Assembly (NCBI GenBank): GCA_016648135.1
Contig: JADDOH010002048.1
Location: forward strand, 1-64,000
DNA length: 64,000 bases
Direction of reading: 5' to 3'
From: Agrypnia vestita
Lineage: Eukaryota > Arthropoda > Insecta > Trichoptera > Phryganeidae
This document shows, in pieces, positions 12,721 to 25,700 of this stretch. The notes below the pieces were generated by a model. It did not search any database. It was not told where the DNA came from and saw only the letters and a list, made by a program, of their open reading frames with translations. Position numbers and translations under genes: made by a program. Positions within the stretch are counted from its first letter, which is position 1; every line of letters starts with the position of its first letter.

Positions 12721-13191
12721 CAGAGGTTGCTACGTCACAATATATCCAAAAAAAAAAAACTTTCTGCGGTCGTTAATAGTTGTATTATAAAAGGAGCTAC
12801 AGATTATTTTTCTGATATATGCAGTCGTTACTAGATGGCGCTAGTTGTATTTTAAAAAGTGCTATAGTTGTTTTCTAGTTTAATTTGTTTAATATAATCT
12901 GTTTTTATTTCACACAAAGAAACAAGCACCCATAACATTACAATAGAAAGAGCAACTTTTATAACTTATATATAATTATTGCATATATTAGCTTTTTTCA
13001 GTACGCAATTAATTTATTTAATAAATAATAATTCATGTACAAAAAAAAAAATATATATTTCCAAATTATTTTGACTTTGTATCAATCGACATGTGGGCAA
13101 AAAAGGAGAAAAAAGTTTGGATGTGAACCCAATTTTTGATATCTATCAAAAAATCCATTTTTTTAGTATAAAATTCGGATTTTTCGAACCC

Positions 13192-13356
13192 TGACAAAAA
13201 GTAAGTCAGAAATATTGAAAAAAAAATGCAAAATTTGATGTCACATATCTCCACAACTATCGATATTAGGTCATGGTTGCTTGAACATTTTCGACACACT
13301 ATCAAGGCAGGAAATCACCTGTAAAGTATTATGGACTAGCTCTGTTACACCCCGTA
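13192..13356. mobile_element. Right-half fragment of the palindromic MITE (type B end)
   Basis: It contains AAGTAAGTCAGAAATATTG, the shared core CATATCTCCACAACTAT and the type-B outer end CTCTGTTACACCCCGTA. The left arm is absent. Confidence 0.75.
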
Positions 13357-13543
13357 TATATTATAATGGAATGAAGCGAGATTTTCTATTACGTTATTTG
13401 AATTTAATATATGTGTTCAGTTTTAAAAAGTATACATCTAATGTCAACAATCTAATGTAAAAATTTGACAAAAATTTCTTTATGCATGCTTTATAAATGT
13501 TACATCTTTTACTCACACGTTATTTGCATTTTGACTAACATAG

Positions 13544-13794
13544 GCGAGAAGATCTGTCTTTCGCATCCGCGGTAAGTCGGCGCGAAGCGTGGACGCCGAC
13601 CATTTGCGCCGTTCTCCCTCGAGAGACTGCGGTGACCTGCTCCAAATCGGCCCGGCCCTGGGGGCCCAACGCAGGGGGTTGGGACCCCGAGCCCACAGCA
13701 CACTCGGGGGTAACATCAGCAGGACCAATGCGGGTGCGGAGAAGGAAGGAAGAGTACTGGACAGGGAGAGGTGCGACAGAGTCAGTCTGGACAG
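13544..13794 (+). CDS. Lrrc49: LRRC49-like gene, first visible exon
   Basis: Acceptor CTAACATAG ends at 13543 and donor GTAACC begins at 13795. The 251-nt exon is open from its first codon (Ala-Arg-Arg-Ser), so it is internal rather than first. It encodes a basic, Gly/Arg-rich segment of ~84 residues. It ends VSLDR, which joins the next exon to read DRRGLTTLP, the entry to the leucine-rich repeats. It is GC-rich compared with its flanks. Confidence 0.75.
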
Positions 13795-16700
13795 GTAACC
13801 GTCTTTACTATTTTACATTTAATTAATTATGTATATGTAATAGATGCAAAAAATCATAAAATTTATTTTCGAAGAGCATTTATCACACCTTATTTAGTGA
13901 TGGGTAAGATGATATTTGATCCTTGTTTAGGAATAATCCAAGACTATGGTCCCGTTGTTCATACAATGAAAATAAGTATTTCACTATATAATTTAATGTC
14001 CTGTTAATTTAACCTAACTAAAATAATCGTAATCTAAATTAAACAAACCCAACCTGATAACCTAACCTAACCTCATATATTGTCTATGAAATGTAAAAAT
14101 ATGCAGTGCATTTTTCGAAACTTTAAAGTGTAATATCTTATTTAATACTTACTTTTTAAACGTAAATTATCTTTCATTTTGTTATTAGCACATTCAATAA
14201 TATAGTGAAATAATCATTTTCGTTTTATATGCAATGGGACCATTATCTTGGATTTAGCCCCTTGTTTATAATGTGCAAAACCTGAATATCTACTATTCTG
14301 TTAATTTTTTGTGTATTAAAAAAACAATTTGAATTTTTCTAGACGTGGTCTAACAACCCTTCCGGACTCCCTGTGCACGCTGGCGGCTGGCGCGGGACCT
14401 CGCCTGTTGTCACTGCAGCATAACCTTCTCACGTCGTTGCAAGGCCTGTCCGCACCGTGCCTGACCAGCCTGGTGCTGCTAGATCTGTACGACAATCAGG
14501 TGCAGGATATATGCTCGCTGGATATGCTGCAATCCTTGAGAGTGCTGCTGATGGGAAAGAATAGGTGAGTGCTTAATGTCCAAAAAAGGTACATTGTTCA
14601 ACTATTAATAGATTTTTGTCACTTGTATAGAACTATCGTTTGATATTATCTTGGTTTGGTATTATCATAACATTGCTGATACAGTTTGGATTTTTTGCTT
14701 TATGAAATTCGGAAGTTACACAATCACTCAAAGGAACATTGTCAGAAATTCATAGTAATAATTAAACTTTTATTTACTTGTGATAAGTCGATTTATCTAA
14801 AAGGACTGGACACAAACTTTTTCATAATTCGCACTAATCGTCACCTAAGGGTATTCTACAAACTGGTAGGTATTCTTTTTTCGCTGGTTGTCTATTAGTG
14901 CTTCTGTGGTTTTGTCACTGTCAAAAATAATGTTGACGTGCAATTGCTTTGCTGTTTATATAAGGTCTTCAATTTCTGTAACGTTCCCATATATACTTGC
15001 GTATTCGACAGACTTCCAGGGTTTTCCAAAATCTTCCAAATTGACTTTAACCATTTGGAAACACTCAATCATGTGCAGTTTCTATCGTTTTAAAATTTCA
15101 TGACGATACATTTGATAGTGCATTGTTACCTACAGAATTTCAAGTAAAATTGGCCGCCGCACTCATACAGTTTGTCTGGTAATGATTTAAGGTAGTCTTG
15201 TTCAATCTAATTCTAATAATTCTAATAGTTCTTTAATTCTTTGGGGGTTTTGGTGATGTGGTGTGTGTGATGTATCTGGATAAATCTGTCGCTCAGGTCA
15301 CCACTCCTTTTTAGAGAATTCTCCAATTCACCAATCCTTTTTAGAGAATTCGCATGATGTTTTACAGCTTTTATTCAAAATTAAACAGTTGCAATTTAGT
15401 TATACAATCTATCGCGAATACAAATTTGTCGAAATGAGAGCCTCTGGCCAATCTTCTCGATGATAGCGTAGAGAAAGCTTGCCGCTATGTCGGCATCATG
15501 CTTTATATACAGTTTTCAAACAAAGAAAATGACCATGTGTGCCCGAGGTGTTTGATTGGCCGCTCTGTAGTCTGGCGGCGCGAGTCCCTTGCCGCTTTGT
15601 TTTGACCTCCGCCACCTGAGGTTATTCCTCGGGGACTGCCGCCTTCGTTTGTATCGTCTAGCATACATTTTCATACGTTAGTATGCATGCGTCGGCTCGT
15701 TCGCTGCTTCGATGTATGTGTGTCCTGCTAAGTCGTCGCCGAGATTGACGTTCGATGTTTCACGTGAGGTCTCTTTGGTGACCGCCATCGTGGGTACGCA
15801 TGTACCATCATAACATATATTTCATATATTTCTATATATACATATATTTCTAATTTCTAATTCTTTGTAATCTAAAATGGTTATATAGGTAAGCGCAGAT
15901 CCCCAGATCGGAAAATTTTCAGGTTCATATCCTAATGATAATTGTATATTTTTTTGTATATATTTCTAAATGATTAATCTAATTTGTTTAAATATCATAT
16001 ACCTATATTTTAAAATTGCAACTTCATGATAAAATGTGTGTTCATTAAAAAATAAAAATGTTCTTAAAATCGTGAATCTCTCCATTGGAATTTTCGCAAC
16101 ACTTATTTGTATAACCTATTTCAGAATACGGAAAATTGAGGGTCTCTCCGGCGTTGCCGCTAAACTCGAGGTTTTGGACCTTCACGGCAATCGGATAACT
16201 CTTGCCAGTGAGCTTGGTGGTCTGCGTGAGCTTAAAGTCCTCAACCTCGCGGGGAATCAGTTGCGATCGGCCGATCTCCGTGGTCTGCCCCAACTCAGGG
16301 AGCTAAACCTGAAGAGGAACAGGTTACGCAGAGTGACCGGCTGTGAAGGGGCTCCCAAGCTGCAGAAACTGTTCTTGAGTAATAACGACCTACAGAGGTA
16401 TGTCATGTTTTATAGAGGAATAGCTTTAAAATGAAATAAAACACATAAAAATCATGGTAATAGGCATGGCTTTGTTGGAATGATAAAATTTGATGCCATT
16501 CATGTTTAAATATGATTACGATACAATGATTTTTGAAATAAATTTGCATGTTCTTGCGTAAGTCTATTCATGATGAAATGACCAAAACTGAGTATAAATC
16601 ATTTTCGGTGTTTATAGCGTTAACTTTGTGGTTGGACATAATTATTAATTTTAATTAAACAACTTTATATTAACCACTAAACTAATTTAGTTTAATCAGT

Positions 16701-19700
16701 TTTCATACAATATGTATGACGGCACGCTACCGCCATCTATGAAACTAAAACATAATTGGCGAAACACATTTCTAAACAAAATGCGTATGTAGATATACGG
16801 TACCTACCTAGTGCGGCAAAATTTAATAATAAATAAACGCACATACATTTTCTTTACTTGTATTTACTAATTAATAAATATGTATATAGGTATTAGCTTT
16901 TTTCAATTTTGTTGAAATGCTTTGCTTGCATTTAAACAAATGCTCAATTGATATTTTTAATTGTGAGATTTACAATTAAAAATAAAAGTATATACAGTAT
17001 TGATAAGTGCTGCTCAATTGATATTTTTAATTGTGAATGTCAAATGTTACACATCATATGCGACTGTTGTAAGGCTCGCTCGTTTTTTTATTGTTTTATT
17101 TCATTTTAAAGTTCTATATCTCTAAAAGAACACCCTATGATTAAAAATAAGTTGTTATCTTATCATTGATGTATTCTGATAATATAAATTTAATGATTAA
17201 AATATGGGTTTGAGAGAAGGGTGAACCAGGGTGACAGCTGATTGGCTGGCAACACTATTCCACAAACTTTGTTAAGTGTAATGTAAACATACACCATGGA
17301 TTAATGAATTGCATTATATATAATATTATATTGAAAACTGGACTTATAATTTAATAAGAGCCAGTAACATTATTTTCCCCGAATACATTTTTGTTATTTA
17401 ACCGTTTAAGTGCTAAGCAGCGCTATCGTGCTTCTTCTGCATCCTTTCTAAAATTGCGTGAAGCGTGACGACGCTGCTCACATCAGTGTGTCTTCGCGCG
17501 CGAGTTAGATAGGTAAAAAATATAAACTTGCCGAGTGTCCGCGAAGTTTATATTTTATCAAATTCATAGTTTGTGTGCAGCTATGATTTTTTCCTATTGT
17601 ACCAATAGAAATTAAAGAAAATGGCTAAAAAAAATCTAATTACGCAATAAGAATTAAGAATCCAATAATCCTGTATAAATAGACTCGTAGACTTATATGA
17701 ACGGTATATTTTACTGAGAAGATAATCTGGACGTTTCACTGAAGTCTTATTCAGCATCATCAGGAGAACTTCAGTGAAACATGATGGAATTAATGCAAAA
17801 AAAAATTGTTGAAAATGTTTAAAACATTTCAGATATCTTTTATCAACTGTTAACTGACACTAAAAATTGGTAATGAATGGTACTTGAATATTTTTTTTTT
17901 TGTAGCATTGATGACATCTCAAGCGTGGCGATGGCAACGTCTCTGCGTGAAGTAACATTGGATGGAAATCCAGTGGCTCTCGGGGGAGATTGCGTTACCT
18001 TCCTGGTATCTTACCTGCCCACTTTGGCCTTCATTAGTCAGATGCAAGTCACGGATGAGGTGAGAATCAGAGGCTTAAATGTTTTCTTAATATTCAATCG
18101 GGAATGTGGAATAATATGTGATAAAGAAAAACGAACAAAACACCCATGCTTTAGTTACTTACAAATTCATTTATATATGTTTAGTTGAACTGAAATAGCG
18201 AAAGGTGATAAGCGATATGGTAAAAGGTATGTGTATTCCCCCCTTTTTATTATATTATCTTATATGGCCCCGTATAGGTCTCCATAAACAGACGTTTCTA
18301 ACTACTGACTGCCTGCGCCTGATCAGTAAGTGCCTGGCATAGATCTCTTGTGTGGAATATTGATAAAGTGAACATCATTTCCGTTTATTTTCTTATACAT
18401 ATTTATTAATTTTAATTAAACAACTTTATATTTATTATTTATTTTATTTAGTATTTTGCTTCTAATCTTAATAAATGGTTGCATATTTAAAAATAATATG
18501 TGTGCGGTCGGGGGAACCCCATCAAGAAAGAAGTTCCTTACGCCTTTTCTTCAATTCCGAATGTAATTCCATATGGAGATCTAGATTGTTAATATTTGCA
18601 TATTTTCGTTACATAAAACGTTATCTTCAAGTGGTTTTATCGATTTTTTTTCTCTTCCGATACTTTTTTTGATGCTGAGCATATGATTTCACTATTGTCT
18701 CTCTGTAACGTATGTAAATAGTAAACATTCGAATCACATTAAACATATATAAACAGTAAAAAATACTTGTATCAGAATATACAATTTTATTAACTTGCTT
18801 TTCTAAGTTTGTATTACACATAATTGTTGCAGTTTCCATTTCTCGAATCGTCATTGCAAAATTGCAATAATGAGACAATGTTACTCACATATGATTTAAA
18901 ACAATAACAAATAAGTAATAACAAAATTTCCACACGCTCAGTATTGAGGTTATACAACCTGTCGCGCACGATGCTCGTCTAATCAAATCTCGATACTCGC
19001 AGACACACTTGTATATAATAGAAAGAGAGAGAGAAAGTTGCATGGAGGGGGCATATCACTTTTTCATTACCTTTTTTCTACCAGTCAACTCCTACCGCAA
19101 GCTACGTTAAGGAACTTCGTTCCAAAAATACTATTGAGATAGTTGATAGTGGTCTCTATATGATAATGAAACTAATTAAATTTTTAATGTCATGGTCGTC
19201 AGTATTTAGATTTTAGTCATACATTAGTAATTAAAACACAAAATCCTAAATTACAGGTGCGTCGTGCTGCAATGGCATGGAGACACAATAAAGAAGTGAG
19301 TGCCAACATCGCCTTGAGTGAGCTGGGCCAGGAAGCTGACGCCAACGCACGGAGGGAGCAGGTCATATCTAACGCAAGAACCAATTGGGAATTATTGAGG
19401 TATGTACATAGTATTTAATTAATAATAATAATAAATAATATTATCATTATAAATCCACTCTAAAATTGTCTGAATATTTTTTTGATAATTGGAAATATCT
19501 TTATGTTTTTCATTGATCAAATAAAATAATTAATAATAATACATTCCTCCTTACATGTGCTCGGGAAGTCACAATTTCAGGTCCATTAGTCCAGTTTAAT
19601 GTTGCAAAGTGAATCTAGTGAAAGGTCGCTAGCAGGATCGAGAAAATTATTTTTTCATTTTGTATTAATCTTATTTTCCCAGTAATTCAAGACTTTGTAA

Positions 19701-22700
19701 ACAATTACGTATATAAATATTACCTTAAAATTATACTGATGAATTTGTTCTGGAAATTATTTTTAATATTGATGTATTTTACCAGATCTCAAAGCAAGAG
19801 CAACTCGTCACCCACCACCTCCATAACCAACACGTCTGTCGAGTTCATCCTCGAGCAGGGCGGATTACCCAAATCTGAAACTCCCGACATAATAAAAACA
19901 ACAAACTTTGTGCAGTTTTCAAAAATGTCTTCAAATATGGTAAAGAACGCAATCAATAATACAAACAGTGGATTCGGTGAAAAACGTGTAAATTTTTCGC
20001 ACAGAAGCGTGTCTCAAGACACGGATGTCTCCCATTCTACTTCAACAAGCAGTGAACTGTTAAAACTTCCGCCCATTTTAATGCCAATCATAGATTCCTT
20101 GGAACATCAGAGATTGACATTAGGCGGGTTGGACGCATCAGAAAAACCTGCAGTTAAGATGTTGAAGCGTTGGGAAAGCCTGTCCAGTGTAGATCCCGTA
20201 ATAAACTCGTCTATGAGCTCTCTGCCCACGACGACCAGCGAAAGTGATTCAGAAGCCTCAAAAAAATCTCCTCAGAGAAGAGCGCAAACAGCCAATAAGA
20301 AAAGAGCAACGTTTGCCTCGAGTAAATCCGTGTCTGTATGCGACAATAATGCGAAAGTACCGATGAAGAACCGATCTATTTCCGATAACAGCGAAAATAT
20401 GAGTGTCCTCTCTATAGCCACTAATTTAATCTCGACGTTCACAAATTCCTCTAATTCTGGCAGCGAGATGAATAATCGTGTCGGGAGGAAGGAGGTATTG
20501 TCCCGCACCGGCAGTGCCAAAAGTCGATATATAAAAAGCGCCACAACCTCGCGCAGAGCGATACCGAAGCAAACGCCGAATCGACCGGTCACAGCCAAGC
20601 CTAAGCCGGTTAGCAAAACCACTGCGGCGGAGACCAGCACGCCCGTAAATCAGGACCCTGTTGTCAAGGACAGAGAGCAAGGTAAAAATGTTTTTTTTTA
20701 TGTTCCTTTCTGCCTTTTAATTAAGTGTTGGGTAAGAAATGCGAAAGTAATGAATATTTTTATTTTCTTTCCGAAGATTTGTGTCAGTTCCATCGTAGCT
20801 TAAATATTGAGTCATAAATGTTTGACATAAGCTGTGTGTTAAAAAACTCAGACCTAACCTCCTAATTTGTAAACCAACACTATCACAGAAGATGTGTACA
20901 TTCATTCCCTGATTTGGTGGATAGTTGATTCCAAAAAAATTATGTAAATCGAAATGGCCTAAATTGAGGCAAGAAATTAACTGATACAAAATTGTAACAT
21001 TCGCCCAAAAATATAAAAAGAAACCACGAGTTTTTGGTCATAAGTAAGTTCGCTTTGTTAAAAATTCTATAATAAATCATTAATTATCTTTTATGTAAGC
21101 TATTGTGTTGCTGTTCTTCTACTCAATTGAACTGACCTTCAAATCAGTGAATACACCAACCATGAGTATCTATTCTTGGACAAACTTTGCCTTTCTTACT
21201 TGCTTGCTACACATTACGTGTACATACATCGAGGCATACACATAGAGCACCGGAAGATTCTGTCGAAGGAGTTGGACACTCTCCATATAGATGACTATCA
21301 CCATCTCCACCTTAAACAATCCCACATTGTTTTCATTAATTTGTGTTGGCAACCCTGCAGGGGGTGACTGGCTGGTGGAAGTGCGCTGCAGCGAGGGCAG
21401 CGTGTGGGGCCTGGGGGCCCTCAAGAGGCTGGAGAAGGGCTGGCCCCAGGCTGATGGGGTCACCACGCTGCACTTTCACTACGTCAGCTTTGCAGATATC
21501 TCTGCAAGATTACCTGTTATTAAAAACAGGTAGGAAAGCATGCAAATCGACTATTGAATAATGGAAATTATAAATTCAAACTCAATAAATTACGGTATTT
21601 TACTTTGATTTTATTTTATTTCCTGGGGAAACTTAATGGTACAATAAAAAAATCTAATTGCATACATGTTTTCCAGTTGCAAATATTGTGACATTTCTAT
21701 TACAAGTATCCGATATTGACATCTTTGTCGCTCTCGCACGCGAAAAAAATGAAATATTTTTTTCAATGTTGTCAAATTTAAAAAAATTTCGAATTATGTG
21801 AACTTAAATATATTGATTTATGGCGCTTATTTCGATTTATGAATACTGGGGTTTTCGAATTATTGGTGTTGTGAAATTAACATTTTGGGACTTGTGGTTT
21901 GAAAAATTTCGAATTATCAGGGTTCTAATTAACGGGGGTTTACTGTATAATATTCCTACTTAAAAGCAAACTAATACTTTATATTGGCGAGAAGTGACAA
22001 TTTTTTTGAAATTATGATTCAGATAGATGTGACTCTTTTGTTCTGGAGGAAAATTTTTGAAATGGAAAACCATTGTAATTTGGTAACCATGGTAATTTCA
22101 TTGCTATTGTCGGATACTGTAGCTAAGTAATTATTTAAATTATTACACAGAAACTGCCCTACTAGTTTTAAAATGAAGCTTAACCACTTCTGTGGTCAAC
22201 CTCTTGGAAAAAGGTGGGTCAAAAAAAGCCACCCTCTTTTTCTCTATAATTTCCTTGTCCCTAAAATACTCGAAGTATTGTAAAATTGTTGCGTTATCAT
22301 CAAACTGTAAATTTATACCAGCAGTCTTGAGATAAGGAAACTTCGGAGGTGGTGCTGGCTGGTTTTCTACATTTATTTCTACAAATTCATTAGGCATATC
22401 GACATCCTCATCTTCTGAGTCGTCAGATTCCGAAAATTCCTTATCTTCCGATTCACTTATCAATACTTCCTCGTCGCTTTTGTAATCTGCCATTTTGGGC
22501 AAGAACTAAAATAAAATAAATAGATAAAAAAAGACGTATTATAGATATATTATAGATAAAAAAAGAGATATTGTGATGGGTAATTGGGAACAAGGCAAGC
22601 ACTCACCTTTCTTCCTTCGATTCTTTGGTTTTCCTCTTGCCTCTTCTTTATCTCCTAAACTTCTAGCGGCGAGGTGTTTCCCGTTAATTTTAAGGCAAAA

Positions 22701-25700
22701 CACTTGCGTCAATAATTAAATCTTTTATTTAATTTGCGGTAGTTCACAGCGGAAAATTATGCGGTCACTTTTTTTACTGACATTTTTCTATTGCGATTGC
22801 AGCTGTTTTTTCCGTCTTGTGGCGGCTTCGATTTTCAAAACTGTAGCGGCTCTAGTACTTGCTTGCTTTCGGGAATGGGTAGGGACTGGGAGAGAGAGAA
22901 TACCTTTTTCCTAGTTTACAAATTAATTTAATGGCGCTAACAAATATACATCAATACGAAAGTTTGAATACATAATACAGTACACAAACTAACTGGGCGA
23001 CGAATAGCCAGTGACTAATTGTTCTCGAAAGATCAAATTACGACAAGATCAAGCGCGCGATGCGTTCTCTAGACTGGTGGGGGAATGACCCGAGCTGGAT
23101 TCGGACAAATCACTATAAAAAGTTTTGTGTACGATATGCCCGAATCCAGTTCGGGCAAATCACTGTGTCAGCAAAAGACCTAGCCGAATTGTATTCGGGC
23201 CAATCACTCATATTTAACAGATTTTTCTATCAAAATAGAAAATATTGTAAATAAGGTCCACGTCCAAACCATCTTTAGAACATATTACGATCCCTGTAAA
23301 CTAATGAGAATCTTTTGTCTCAGAGATTTGTTGGTAATGTTCAATATGTATTGTTCTGCTCTTAAATATCGTTATTAAGTCAGAATGCGTTTTTCCATGT
23401 TTTCAGATTTCCCAATGCTGTTCATCTGACGTTCCGAGCATGCGGGATTTCTGTAGCCGGTCAGTTGGGGGCCCTGGCTGCACTGAGAGGACTTAGTTCC
23501 CTAACCATCAATAAGGAAGGCAACCCCCTGACTGGCAGACCCTGGCAAAAGTACGCCCTCTACAGACTTGCCCACTGGGGACTGCGGACTATAGACCACC
23601 AGGAGGTAATACAAAAATAGTATTAATCATTTCTGTATTTAATTATAAATTAAACTGTACGATTCATATACCAGGCTCTCGATTTGCATCAGGTTTTGAT
23701 AGGGCTCTGTCAAGACGAGTCTAACAGTTAAACTAAATGTAATATCAAGTAAAAAAAACGGGTTCGTAATGTTTGGTGTAAATATTGTTAGAGTAAAAAG
23801 ATGTGATGGAAAGGAACGACAATATAATTATTGTCCGTGTATACATGAACCATCAATTAACATACGCAGAAACACCTGAGGACGGCCGATCTGCACAGTA
23901 TGTTTACATATTTATGTTATTTTGACTTTCGACAAATGTTTCAAATGCAGTAAAATCCCGTTAATTCGAACCCCGGTAATTCGAAATTTTTAAAACGCAC
24001 AAGTCCCAAAATGATAATTTTATAGTAGATTACCCCCCATAATTTGAAAACCTCGGTAATTCGTAATAAAAATATATGAAAAAAAAAAATCGATTTTTGT
24101 GCAAGTGAGAACAGATATGTCAATTACGGATACTTTAGTAATAGAAATGTGGCGATCCTTGTATTAGCATAATAAATTTTGCATTTTCGAAATTATTTCT
24201 ACATTTTTAATATGATCTGCTTGTAATGAATATTTTTGTTATGATTATTGTTATAGTAATTCTATGCTCATCGCTCATAGGTAACCGACGGGGATATTTC
24301 TGCAGCGAACGAAGAGTATGCCGGTTTGAGTGATGTGGTTCTATGGTCTTTACCCGATAGTCTACTCCAACCTCTTTTGTCACGCTTGCAAGGCGAGAGG
24401 GATGGAAACTCGCCGAAGCAAGTGTCGGACAATACGGAACGAGATGTTAGCAACCAAAGGAACCGCGATGGCAGTATTCAGAGACGAGTGTTGGAGAGGG
24501 ATAATAGCATGCAGAGAAGGAGGGCATACGACAGGGATGGCAGCAATACAAGGAGAGTATCTGAGAAGGTTGAAGAGTCACCACCAACTGGAGTGGCTAG
24601 AAACTGGCTGTGGGGTGCGGATCCGGCACTAAGAGATGTGGTAGCGAGGGAAGCACTTCAATGGAGACGTAGCGTTATGTCACAGGTACAAAAATTCCAA
24701 TTCTTCCTCTCTGTGTGGTTAATGATTCTTCTATTAAAGCATCAGTGCTATCCACTTTACTTATTTTTATCATGTTCTATGTTACATAGTAATTTTTGTA
24801 CATAAGGCATAGAAAAATATTCAATCATTTGGCTACCCGAGGATGATATAAGTATATTGATTCAAACATTTATTAGACTTGCAATATTCTGTATCGGGCC
24901 CTTCCCATTGAAAGTCTAACTATAAAAATCTCATAACAAATATGTATTCAGTTACAAAATAAATATTTTAACCGGTCAGATGCCGACTGTACGTAATGCC
25001 ACGCAAATTCACGCACAATTGCTGTTTTTTAGACACTTTTTTGTGATGGTTATATTCATGTAAAAATCAACAATAATCGCTAAGAAGTCGCCGTTTCTGC
25101 TTTCTCAATATACAGACTTCAATAATTACTTGTATTTCAATAATTACTTGTACAATAATTACTTATTCATTAATTATGAAAATTAGTAACGAAATTTACT
25201 GTCAGAAATGTACGCACATGTTTATCGAATAAAACCATGGAAGCAATAACACTAAAGATATTGTATTTCAATATTTTAATTCTAAATACTTCAAAGAATA
25301 CAAAAATACTTACTTTTAACACTTTTTTATTTACAAATAACACTTTTTTAACAGATAAATAACACAGTTAATGTGAGGTTCAAAGACATTTGGAATGATT
25401 TTTTGTCCGGTTTGCGCGGCAAATGAGGTTATTTGACAAATAGAATTCGTTCATTCATTCAAAAACTTGAGATACAACCAATGATAAGCTTTAAAAACTC
25501 AAAAATGCAGGTAAAATAGGCCGAATTCGCATACGTGTCTAGGGAGCGCAGATTTGCGCTCCGGCACCTGACCGGTTAATACTGCAAGTACCTCCCTAAG
25601 ACTGGTATATATGTATAATGTTAAATGTAATGCACAATAAATTTTAAATAATTAGATGCATTAATGTGATGAAAACATCCATTGGGACATTCCCTTTAAA

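Noticed and set aside
14040..14075. CCTAACCTAACCT, similar to the insect telomere repeat
   Set aside because: Only about two and a half units, inside a MITE that also occurs at 50106; not a telomere relic.
19739..20803. Independent 354-codon gene starting at 19739
   Set aside because: The first 15 codons lie before a good acceptor at 19785 and the last ones after a donor at 20682; the middle is an exon of the LRRC49-like gene.
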